Part shown: positions 1 through 5,895 of the stretch, in pieces
How the letters are laid out: each line of letters begins with the position of its first letter
Numbering within the stretch: position 1 is the stretch's first letter
DNA from: Alphaproteobacteria bacterium
GTDB taxonomy: Bacteria; Pseudomonadota; Alphaproteobacteria; UBA8366
Direction: 5' to 3'
Length of the DNA: 6,346 nucleotides
NCBI GenBank assembly: GCA_018665505.1
Contig: JABJCS010000499.1
Coordinates: 1-6,346 of the forward strand
The notes under the pieces: generated by a model
Seen by the model: the letters and a program-made list of their open reading frames with translations, nothing else
The model's database searches: none
What the model was told of the DNA's origin: nothing
Program-made: the position numbers and the translations under genes

Positions 1-72
1 AATAAGTTGTTGGACGATATGGATCTCACCTGTCGTAACAAAAGGGGCCTCCGTTTGATGGAGGTCGGTCTA

Positions 73-98
73 GCGCGGGCGGAATTGGCAGCCCGCGC
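73..98. repeat. GC-rich 8-bp inverted repeat at the frame break of the solute-binding remnant
   Basis: GCGCGGGC (73-80) and GCCCGCGC (91-98) are perfect inverted copies around a 10-nt spacer. The right arm contains the 7 bases (91-97) that break the reading frame between AELA and PTRQ. No T tract follows, so it does not look like an intrinsic terminator. Confidence 0.6.
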
Positions 99-454
99 CG
101 ACACGGCAGGTCCAATATCAATGGCCTAAATGGGGTCAATTCGCGGAAACCGCGGGTCAAGCTGGCACCGCTCTCGATTTACCTGCAGCGTGGCAATTGT
201 TAGTGCTGTTGCGCAAATGGGCGTCAACACCGCTGCCGGAAGATCGCGAGAAGGTCTGGCATGAGATGTTGAAAATCCATGCGGATCGAACCTTCGTCAT
301 TAGCCTCATCAACGGAACATTGCAGGCGGTCTTGGTCAGCAAGCACCTGCGCAATGTCTCCGAAGACGGAATTTACAACTGGGAGCCGAGCGGGCATCTC
401 GGCATTCACCAACCCGATACGTTTTGGTTCGTCCCGGATGCCGGCTCGCTCTAG
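79..454 (+). pseudogene. C-terminal remnant of a family 5 (peptide/nickel-type) ABC transporter solute-binding protein
   Basis: The frame running from about position 98 to the stop at 452-454 reads like the last ~115 residues of a family 5 extracellular solute-binding protein (SBP_bac_5). It contains QYQWPKWGQ, then DLPAAWQLL, a REKVWHEMLKIHAD helix, a KHLRNVSEDGIYNWEP segment and a terminal GIHQPDTFWF block. These are recalled family landmarks, not a database hit. Such proteins are normally 500-650 residues and exported to the periplasm, so most of the gene is missing. The frame is closed upstream by TAG at 71-73 and TGA at 56-58. The piece AELA (79-90), which normally precedes PTRQ (98-109), lies in another frame, separated by 7 extra bases. 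No signal peptide, start codon context or partner permease is visible. An in-frame TTG at 197 could only start an 85-residue fragment. I infer a non-functional relic; a sequencing error at the junction is possible but would not restore the missing 5' part seen here. Confidence 0.72.
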
Positions 455-461
455 AGCGAGC
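444..461. terminator. 18-bp perfect palindrome between convergent gene ends
   Basis: GCTCGCTCTAGAGCGAGC is a perfect palindrome. As RNA it can fold as a 7-bp stem with a CTAG loop on either strand. It contains the stop codon of the plus-strand remnant (452-454) and touches the stop codon of the minus-strand gapR (461-463). Its placement between converging ends suggests a bidirectional termination or transcript-end hairpin. Neither side has a proper U tract (the plus side continues TATATATCG), so an intrinsic terminator is only tentative. Confidence 0.4.
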
Positions 462-736
462 TATATATCGACGGGCTCGGGCGTCGCCGGCGCTTCCATG
501 CCCAAGGCTTCTTTGTAAATCTCAAGTAAGGCTTCTTGTTCCTTACGGTCATCAGATTCCATTTTCCGTAATCGCACGATTTGGCGCATGACTTTCGGAT
601 CGAATCCAGTTGCTTTGGCTTCCGCATACACTTCACGAACATCGACGGAAATCGTCTCTTTTTCTTCTTCCAGGCGCTCGATCCGCTCAATTAGTGAACG
701 CAAACGATCGCCCGCAACGCCGCCGACTTCCGACAT
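461..736 (-). CDS. gapR: GapR / DUF2312 (UPF0335) nucleoid-associated protein
   Basis: This 91-residue protein matches the GapR/DUF2312 family by its core: LIERIERLEEEKETI, then VYAEAKATGFDPKVMRQIVRLRKM, then EQEALLEIYKEALGM. In Caulobacter GapR is a small oligomeric nucleoid protein of about 89 residues that binds overtwisted, AT-rich DNA ahead of replication and transcription machinery and helps topoisomerases; that role is transferred here by homology. The heptad-like first helix (about residues 10-35) would form the coiled-coil part, and the basic second segment would contribute DNA contacts. I chose ATG at 734-736 because GGGAG lies 8 nt upstream and the resulting length fits the family. 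The frame stays open to a GTG at 791-793, but that would add 19 atypical residues and overlap the predicted -10 box. A short acidic, proline-rich tail (APATPEPVDI) follows the conserved core. It is divergent from phoR and convergent with the solute-binding remnant, so it is probably its own transcript. Confidence 0.93.
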   Translation of the reverse strand: MSEVGGVAGDRLRSLIERIERLEEEKETISVDVREVYAEAKATGFDPKVMRQIVRLRKMESDDRKEQEALLEIYKEALGMEAPATPEPVDI

Positions 737-744
737 ATCAATAT

Positions 745-749
745 CTCCC
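745..749 (-). promoter_or_regulatory. Shine-Dalgarno that fixes the gapR start
   Basis: The minus strand reads GGGAG here, followed by 8 nt (ATATTGAT) and the ATG at 736. This is a near-ideal ribosome binding site and supports the short form of GapR over the upstream GTG start at 793. Confidence 0.75.
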
Positions 750-779
750 AAAGCAAGGTGGTCTAAAATAAGGTCGCGC

Positions 780-808
780 AATCTAGCGCCCACTTACCGC
801 TGTCTCAA
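780..808 (-). promoter_or_regulatory. Sigma70-type promoter for gapR
   Basis: On the minus strand TTGAGA (plus 803-808, 5 of 6 matches to TTGACA) is followed after exactly 17 bp by TAGATT (plus 780-785, 4 of 6 matches to TATAAT). Transcription would begin near plus position 773, leaving a leader of about 37 nt that contains the GGGAG site. This is a motif match only. No comparably good promoter was found for phoR in the same intergenic region. Confidence 0.5.
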
Positions 809-898
809 GCGTAGAGGTTACGAGGTCGACATTGAGTCTAAACTTGGATAAAGAGCAACCATATCCCACACAGAGGTACGTCACGTAAGTAGGACCCG

Positions 899-1978
899 AT
901 GGAAACCACGGCTACAACCGCGATTCTTCATGTACTGCCCGATCCAGTGCTCCTTATCGATGCGGAAAAACAGATACTGGCAGCAAATATCGCGGCCAAA
1001 AATCTCCTCGGCAATCAACTCGAGGGCCGCGCGTTGGCGTTAGCGCTGCGGCACCCCGATGTTCTTGACGCCGTTGACGAGGTACTGAACGGCGCGGAGC
1101 AGCGCCAGATACGCATATCGTTGTTGGATTCGGTACGTCGCAGCTTCGACATTCAAATCGCGTCTTTGACCGGGACCGCGCAATACGAAGCGGACGCCGT
1201 GTTGATCATGCATGACATGACAGCAGAGCATAACGCCGAGCAAATGCGTGCCGACTTCGTCGCCAATGTCAGCCATGAACTCCGCTCGCCGCTCTCTTCC
1301 TTGGTTGGTTTCATCGAAACACTGCGCGGGCCCGCACGTGACGATGAATCCGCGAGAGATCGCTTCCTCGAAATTATGGATGGCGAATCGAAGCGCATGG
1401 CCCGCTTGATCGACGATCTACTCTCACTCTCCCGAGTGGAAGCCAACGAGCATATCTTACCCGAAGGTCAGGTCGATTTGGAACAACTACTCGCCGAGAT
1501 CGTGGATACCCTGGCTGCACGCGCTTCGGAGCGAAAAATCACAATCGAACAACCTAAAAATCACGTCCACATATTTGCCACAGGCAATCGCGACGAACTA
1601 ACGGAAGTTTTTCACAACTTGATCGACAACGCGGTGAAATATTGCCCTGAAAATACCAGAGTCAGGATCAATGTAGAAGAGGTCGACCGCATCCCGGACC
1701 TGGGCGGCGCCGGTATCATGGTGACGGTCTCAGACGAAGGCGACGGCATTCCGGCCGAACATTTGCCCCGACTTACAGAGCGCTTTTACCGTGTGGATAA
1801 GGGCCGTTCTCGCACGATGGGTGGCACGGGCCTTGGGCTCGCCATCGTCAAGCATATCGTAAATCGGCACCGCGGCCGTCTCACCGTCGACAGCACGCTT
1901 GGAAAAGGGACCGAATTCAAGGTTTTCCTGCCGCGCGAACCGAAAACCGCCAGTTCGGAAACATTGTCACAAAACTGA
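899..1978 (+). CDS. phoR: PhoR-type sensor histidine kinase lacking a membrane anchor
   Basis: This is a 359-residue two-component histidine kinase of the PhoR type, expected to autophosphorylate and pass phosphate to PhoB under phosphate limitation. An N-terminal PAS-like domain (about residues 5-110) begins ILHVLPDPVLLID and ends LIMHDMTAEH. The HisKA domain carries the H-box FVANVSHELRSPLSSL with His126. The HATPase domain has the N-box NLIDNAVKY (240-248), G1 box DEGDGIP (279-285), ERFYRVD (294-300) and G2 box GGTGLGLAIV (308-317). All catalytic motifs look intact. The start is forced: a TAG at 890-892 lies in frame just upstream of ATG 899, with a close, weak AGGA (891-894) as ribosome site. 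Most PhoR proteins have one or two N-terminal transmembrane helices; none is encoded here or recognisable upstream in another frame. The name rests on its place directly upstream of pstS and the kinase-type match. phoB is not in the window. Confidence 0.88.
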   Translation: METTATTAILHVLPDPVLLIDAEKQILAANIAAKNLLGNQLEGRALALALRHPDVLDAVDEVLNGAEQRQIRISLLDSVRRSFDIQIASLTGTAQYEADAVLIMHDMTAEHNAEQMRADFVANVSHELRSPLSSLVGFIETLRGPARDDESARDRFLEIMDGESKRMARLIDDLLSLSRVEANEHILPEGQVDLEQLLAEIVDTLAARASERKITIEQPKNHVHIFATGNRDELTEVFHNLIDNAVKYCPENTRVRINVEEVDRIPDLGGAGIMVTVSDEGDGIPAEHLPRLTERFYRVDKGRSRTMGGTGLGLAIVKHIVNRHRGRLTVDSTLGKGTEFKVFLPREPKTASSETLSQN

Positions 1979-2003
1979 AACTTACTTGTCATAAAAATGA
2001 GTC
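1964..2003 (+). promoter_or_regulatory. Tandem Pho boxes (PhoB sites) upstream of pstS
   Basis: Four heptamers lie at exact 11-bp steps: TTGTCAC (1964-1970), CTGAAAC (1975-1981), TTGTCAT (1986-1992) and ATGAGTC (1997-2003). They are separated by AAAA, TTAC and AAAA. The PhoB consensus is CTGTCAT repeats with 4-bp A/T-rich spacers, so the array reads as two adjacent Pho boxes. Half-sites 1 and 3 are good, half-site 2 is moderate and half-site 4 is weak. The array spans the last codons and stop of phoR (stop 1976-1978) and ends 74 bp before the pstS start. PhoB-P would replace the -35 contact here. A poor -10 candidate, CATAGG (2012-2017), sits at a plausible distance. Confidence 0.7.
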
Positions 2004-2029
2004 TCCCACTGCATAGGTTCTCGATGTCT

Positions 2030-2045
2030 CGCGGGACCGCCCGCG
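2030..2045 (+). other. GC-rich hairpin in the pstS leader
   Basis: CGCGGG (2030-2035) and CCCGCG (2040-2045) pair perfectly across an ACCG loop, with a possible extra T-G pair outside. A T-rich stretch (about 2049-2061) follows after a few bases. If transcription starts near 2024 the hairpin would lie almost at the mRNA 5' end, where it could protect the message. Alternatively it could act as a weak terminator for phoR read-through. The T tract is interrupted and offset, so termination is uncertain. Confidence 0.4.
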
Positions 2046-2063
2046 GCATTTTATCTATTTTGC

Positions 2064-2068
2064 AGGAG
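2064..2068 (+). promoter_or_regulatory. Shine-Dalgarno that fixes the pstS start
   Basis: AGGAG lies 9 nt upstream of the ATG at 2078. It selects this start over an in-frame ATG at 1997, which would fall inside the Pho box array and put 27 residues ahead of an obvious signal peptide. Confidence 0.8.
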
Positions 2069-2077
2069 CAAATTACT

Positions 2078-3118
2078 ATGATGAGGAAGACTTTCGGTTT
2101 TGCGGCCTTCGCCGCCGTCGCGATGACCGGTGCGGCCGAAGCGCGCGACCAAATCAACATCGTCGGTTCTTCGACCGTCTACCCGTTCGCAACCGTCGTG
2201 GCCGAGCAATTCGGCAAGACCAGCGGCTTCAAAACACCGAAGATAGAGGCGACGGGTTCCGGGGGCGGCCTCAAGCTGTTTTGCGCCGGTGTCGGGGTCG
2301 AACATCCAGACGTCACCAACGCTTCACGCCGAATCAAAGAATCCGAGGTCGCGAAATGCGCCCAGAACGGCATTAAGGAAATCGTCGAAATCAAAATCGG
2401 CTATGACGGTATCGTTTTCGCGAATTCCCAAAAAGCCGCGCAAATGGAACTCTCGTTGCGGCAAATGTTCTTGGCCCTCGCCAAGCTGGTCCCCGAAGGT
2501 AATAAAGACGGCGGAAAACTGATCGCCAACCCCAACAAGACCTGGAGAGACGTCGATCCTTCACTCCCTAATACCAAGATCGAGGTACTAGGCCCGCCGC
2601 CGACCTCTGGCACGCGCGACGCCTTCAACGAGCTCGCAGTTGAGGGCGGCTGCAAGACATTTCCAACGCTCAAAGCCATGAAGAAGACGGATAAGAGGAC
2701 GTATAAAGCGCTTTGCCGCGGCATTCGTGAAGATGGCGGCTATATCGAAGCCGGCGAGAATGACAATCTGATTGTGCAGAAACTCTATGCAAACCCGAAC
2801 GCCTTCGGCGTCTTTGGCTATAGTTTCCTCGATCAGAACGCCGACAAGATTCAAGGCAGCCTGATCAATGGCGTGACGCCTGAGTTCGAGAACATCGCAG
2901 CTCAGGAATACCCGGTGTCGCGCCCGCTGTTCATCTATGTGAAGAAAGTTCATGTCGGCAGAATTCCGGGCATCAAGGAATTTGTCGCCGAGTTCACCAG
3001 CGAGAAAGCCTGGGGTGATGAAGGCTATCTTGCCGATCGCGGATTGATCCCGATGCCCGATGCGGAGCGGAAGAAATTCCGAACCGATGGTTCGTCGCTG
3101 AACAATCTGTCGATGTAA
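2078..3118 (+). CDS. pstS: PstS, periplasmic phosphate-binding protein of the Pst ABC transporter
   Basis: This 346-residue protein captures inorganic phosphate in the periplasm and delivers it to PstC/PstA. Residues 1-22 form a Sec signal peptide: MMRK basic start, hydrophobic FGFAAFAAVAM, and AEA before a likely cut ahead of Arg23. The mature protein opens with INIVGSSTVYPFA (27-39), then the phosphate-loop segment EATGSGGGLKLFC (57-69) and TNASRRIKESE. GYDGIV (108-113) and GPPPTSGTRDAF (172-183) follow, typical ligand-binding loops of phosphate SBPs (PBP-like domain). Four cysteines (69, 94, 192, 213) fall as two nearby pairs and could form two disulfides after export. The length fits the family. 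The ATG at 2078 was chosen for its AGGAG; a second ATG follows at once (2081). It lies 74 bp after tandem Pho boxes, so PhoB-dependent induction is expected. A strong hairpin follows the stop, before pstC. Confidence 0.96.
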   Translation: MMRKTFGFAAFAAVAMTGAAEARDQINIVGSSTVYPFATVVAEQFGKTSGFKTPKIEATGSGGGLKLFCAGVGVEHPDVTNASRRIKESEVAKCAQNGIKEIVEIKIGYDGIVFANSQKAAQMELSLRQMFLALAKLVPEGNKDGGKLIANPNKTWRDVDPSLPNTKIEVLGPPPTSGTRDAFNELAVEGGCKTFPTLKAMKKTDKRTYKALCRGIREDGGYIEAGENDNLIVQKLYANPNAFGVFGYSFLDQNADKIQGSLINGVTPEFENIAAQEYPVSRPLFIYVKKVHVGRIPGIKEFVAEFTSEKAWGDEGYLADRGLIPMPDAERKKFRTDGSSLNNLSM

Positions 3119-3128
3119 GAAATGTGCG

Positions 3129-3157
3129 GAGACGGTCGGAAAAACACCGACCGTCTC
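3129..3157 (+). other. Intercistronic stem-loop between pstS and pstC
   Basis: GAGACGGTCGG (3129-3139) pairs perfectly with CCGACCGTCTC (3147-3157) across a 7-nt A-rich loop, starting 11 bases after the pstS stop codon. No U tract follows (ACTCTACCC), so it is not a classical intrinsic terminator. Hairpins in this position often protect the upstream message from 3' exonucleases or cause partial termination, which raises the binding protein over the permeases. That function is inferred from position; the structure itself is clear. Confidence 0.7.
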
Positions 3158-3206
3158 ACTCTACCCATCATTCGAATTCAAAACACCAGCCGGTCGATAC
3201 CAAACA

Positions 3207-4589
3207 ATGCAAACCTACGTCGTCTTCATCGTCTTGCTGGTCCTGACCTATTTCGGCTACCGCCTCGGCCGAAACCGCGCCGTCGCCGCGAGCGGCGGCC
3301 ATCTGCACAAGCTGCATTCGCTGCCCTCTTACCACGGTCTCTACGTGGCGATTTGGTGTGGAATCCCATCAATTTTCCTCGTTGCGCTATGGGTCGCATT
3401 GGAGTCGGCCATCGTTACCACTCTTGTCGTCTCCGAATTGCCGCAAAGTTTGCAGGCCCTACCCGACGCACGCCTAAATCTTCTGCTGAACGACATTCGC
3501 AATATCGCCACCGGTAATATCGCCAGCAGCGCATCGGAACCCGCCGTCCATGCCGCGGCGGAACGCTATAGCACCTTCTTGGCGGCCAGCTCAGCAGCGA
3601 AGCTCGTTCTCGTACTTTGCCTTGGTATCGTGGGCGTTATCTTCGGCCAGCGCTTCATTGCCGCCGGGTTTCGCGCCCGAAATGCAGTCGAACGCGTTAC
3701 AATGTTTTTCTTGGTCGCTTCCTCGACAGTCGCCATCCTGACGACAGTTGGCATCGTGCTCTCTCTCCTTTTCGAGGCCTTCCGCTTTTTCGAGAAAGTA
3801 TCGCCTCTCGAGTTCCTGTTCGGCCTCGAATGGAGCCCGCAAATCGCCCTCCGCGAAGACCAAGTCGCCTCCGATGGCGCTTTTGGCGCGGTGCCTATCT
3901 TCGCGGGAACGGCTCTGATCAGCGCCATCGCCATGATCGTCGCCGTCCCAATTGGTCTGATGACCGCTATCTACATGGCCGAGTACGCCAACCCGAAGTT
4001 TCGGGCCATCGCCAAACCGCTACTCGAAATCCTCGCGGGCATTCCAACGGTGGTCTATGGATTTTTCGCGGCCCTGACTGTCGCGCCACTCCTGCGCGAG
4101 AGCGGTAACATCCTGGGTCTGTCCGTCTCTTCCGAAAGCGCGCTCGCCGCCGGTGTCGTTATGGGCATCATGATCATTCCGTTTATCTCCTCTCTTTCCG
4201 ACGACGTCATTACAGCGGTGCCTCAATCGCTGCGTGAAGGATCTTACGGCCTTGGCGCCACACAGTCCGAAACCATTATCCGCGTCATTGTCCCAGCAGC
4301 CCTCCCTGGCATTGTCGGCAGTGTGCTGCTCGCGGTCTCCCGCGCCATCGGAGAGACCATGATCGTCGTCATGGCCGCGGGCCTAGCCGCGAATTTGACG
4401 GCCAACCCCTTCGAAGCCGTCACCACGGTGACCGTGCAAATCGTCACGTTACTCGTCGGCGACCAAGAATTCGACAGCGCCAAGACCCTAGCGGCTTTCG
4501 CCCTCGGTCTCGTGCTGTTCTGCGTCACTCTATTCTTGAATACCATCGCACTCCGGTTCGTGCAGAAATACCGAGAAAAATATGACTGA
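3207..4589 (+). CDS. pstC: PstC, phosphate ABC transporter permease (extended alphaproteobacterial form)
   Basis: PstC is one of the two inner-membrane channel subunits of the Pst importer. The protein has 460 residues, against about 320 in E. coli. The surplus is an N-terminal region (about 1-160) with hydrophobic helices near 3-20, 45-67 and 131-150 and a soluble stretch near 75-125; this resembles the extension Pfam calls DUF3708. The core permease runs from about residue 225, with helices near 229-257, 272-296, 312-330, 366-391 and 425-449. The coupling (EAA-like) loop that docks on PstB reads SLREGSYGLGATQSETI (341-357), followed by VPAALPGI. The RAIGETM segment (379-385) is typical of PstC. 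ATG 3207 follows the pstS-pstC hairpin and has no evident Shine-Dalgarno, so initiation may be weak. The 3' end overlaps pstA by 8 nt. Expression probably comes from the pstS promoter. Confidence 0.95.
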   Translation: MQTYVVFIVLLVLTYFGYRLGRNRAVAASGGHLHKLHSLPSYHGLYVAIWCGIPSIFLVALWVALESAIVTTLVVSELPQSLQALPDARLNLLLNDIRNIATGNIASSASEPAVHAAAERYSTFLAASSAAKLVLVLCLGIVGVIFGQRFIAAGFRARNAVERVTMFFLVASSTVAILTTVGIVLSLLFEAFRFFEKVSPLEFLFGLEWSPQIALREDQVASDGAFGAVPIFAGTALISAIAMIVAVPIGLMTAIYMAEYANPKFRAIAKPLLEILAGIPTVVYGFFAALTVAPLLRESGNILGLSVSSESALAAGVVMGIMIIPFISSLSDDVITAVPQSLREGSYGLGATQSETIIRVIVPAALPGIVGSVLLAVSRAIGETMIVVMAAGLAANLTANPFEAVTTVTVQIVTLLVGDQEFDSAKTLAAFALGLVLFCVTLFLNTIALRFVQKYREKYD

Positions 4590-5895
4590 CATGGCAACTC
4601 GAACGGCGATCGATACGAAAAAGCCGACCGCCGACATTATCCGCGACAGCTTGAAACGACGATATGCGGCGGAACGGCGTTTCAGATTCTATGGCCTGCT
4701 GGCGGTTTGCACCGCTTTGACTTTCCTCGCGGTTATGCTCGGCAATATCGTCTACAAAGGGCATTCCGCATTCGTCCAAACCAATATCGCGCTAGAGATC
4801 TATCTGGACGAATCCGTAATCGATCCGCAAGGACATCGCGACCCGAAAGCTCTCGTCGGCGCGGATTATGGCGGATTGATAAAGGCAAGCCTTCGCAAAG
4901 CTTTCCCCGATGTTCGAAAGCGGCGCGATAAGAAAGCTCTTTATAAGCTTGTGAGCGGCGGTGCCGCGTTCGAGCTTTATCAGATTGTCCTCGCCAACCC
5001 TTCATTGATTGGCCAAACAGTGACGCTTCCGCTGACCGCATCATCGGATATCGACACGTTCAACAAGGGTGGTATCGATATCAGTCTTCCGGAGAGCGAA
5101 CGTCGCGTGAAGGACAAGGAAATCCGCTGGCTTGAAACGCTCCGGACCACAGGCGCCGTATCCCTAGACTTCAACACGCGGTTTTTTACTGCCGGGGATA
5201 GCCGCGATCCCGAACAGGCGGGTGTCCTCGGGGCCACCATCGGATCGGCGCTGACATTGATCATTACCCTTTCCCTATCCTTTCCCTTAGGTGTGATGGC
5301 GGCGATCTATCTTGAGGAATTCGCGCCGAAGAACCGATGGACCGACATCATTGAAGTGAACATCAACAATCTCGCGGCGGTTCCCTCCATCGTCTTCGGT
5401 CTTTTGGGCCTCGCGGTGTTCTTAAACTTTTTCGGACTGCCCCGCTCGGCTCCCCTCGTCGGCGGCTTGGTCTTAGCGCTCATGACACTGCCAACGATCA
5501 TTATCGCATCGCGCGCGGCGTTAAAGTCGGTGCCGCCATCCATCCGGGAAGCAGCCCTCGGCGTCGGCGCCAGCCGCCTGCAGTCCGTCATCGATCATGT
5601 GGTGCCTTTGGCAATGCCCGCCATGTTGACCGGTACGATTATTGGTATGGCAAGGGCGCTCGGCGAAAGTGCCCCCTTGCTGATGATTGGCATGGTCGCC
5701 TTCATCGTCGATGTCCCGCATGGCCCCACCGACCCGGCAACCGTTCTGCCGGTTCAGGTCTACCTTTGGGCGGACAGCCCCGAGCGGGCATTCGTTGAGC
5801 GGACCTCCGCAGCGATCATGATTCTGCTCGGTTTTCTAATTTGTATGAACTTAGCCGCACAAATTTTGCGGCAGAAATTTGAAAGGCGTTGGTAA
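4582..5895 (+). CDS. pstA: PstA, phosphate ABC transporter permease with N-terminal DUF3333-type domain
   Basis: PstA is the second channel subunit of the Pst importer. It has 437 residues, about 140 more than E. coli PstA. A charged cytoplasmic N-terminus (1-35) precedes a first helix (about 37-57). A long hydrophilic region (about 60-210), rich in charged residues and probably periplasmic, matches the place and size of the DUF3333 domain of alphaproteobacterial PstA. The permease core begins near [25 protein letters not shown] (215-239, quoted here only as a landmark). The coupling loop reads [17 protein letters not shown] (320-336), followed by [11 protein letters not shown], and RALGESAPL (358-366) is characteristic of PstA. 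The start ATG 4582 overlaps the pstC end (ATGACTGA), implying translational coupling. An ATG three codons later (4591) is an alternative. The stop codon shares one base with the pstB start. Confidence 0.95.
   Translation: MTDMATRTAIDTKKPTADIIRDSLKRRYAAERRFRFYGLLAVCTALTFLAVMLGNIVYKGHSAFVQTNIALEIYLDESVIDPQGHRDPKALVGADYGGLIKASLRKAFPDVRKRRDKKALYKLVSGGAAFELYQIVLANPSLIGQTVTLPLTASSDIDTFNKGGIDISLPESERRVKDKEIRWLETLRTTGAVSLDFNTRFFTAGDSRDPEQAGVLGATIGSALTLIITLSLSFPLGVMAAIYLEEFAPKNRWTDIIEVNINNLAAVPSIVFGLLGLAVFLNFFGLPRSAPLVGGLVLALMTLPTIIIASRAALKSVPPSIREAALGVGASRLQSVIDHVVPLAMPAMLTGTIIGMARALGESAPLLMIGMVAFIVDVPHGPTDPATVLPVQVYLWADSPERAFVERTSAAIMILLGFLICMNLAAQILRQKFERRW

Noticed and set aside
1..129. Open frame of 42 codons entering from the left edge and ending with TAA at 127-129
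   Set aside because: I recognise no family in it; it overlaps the solute-binding remnant and most likely reflects the out-of-frame part of that relic. It is too short to support as a gene end.
737..793. Longer GapR beginning at GTG 793
   Set aside because: The extra 19 residues are not typical of the family, the extension overlaps the predicted -10 box, and GGGAG sits correctly before ATG 736.
800..830. Possible Pho box before phoR (CTGTCTC at 800-806)
   Set aside because: No second half-site at 11-bp spacing; the surrounding heptamers do not resemble CTGTCAT, so autoregulation by PhoB cannot be supported here.
877..887. Small inverted repeat TACG-TCA-CGTA before phoR
   Set aside because: Four-base arms are expected by chance; no repeated copy or operator context was seen.
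1997..2077. Longer PstS beginning at ATG 1997
   Set aside because: It would place 27 residues before a complete signal peptide, has no ribosome site, and starts inside the Pho box array. The AGGAG before 2078 decides the start.
3122..3517. 131-residue plus-strand open frame overlapping the start of pstC
   Set aside because: It runs through the hairpin, is rich in Arg and Pro as expected of an off-frame reading of GC-rich coding DNA, and pstC occupies the region with clear membrane helices.
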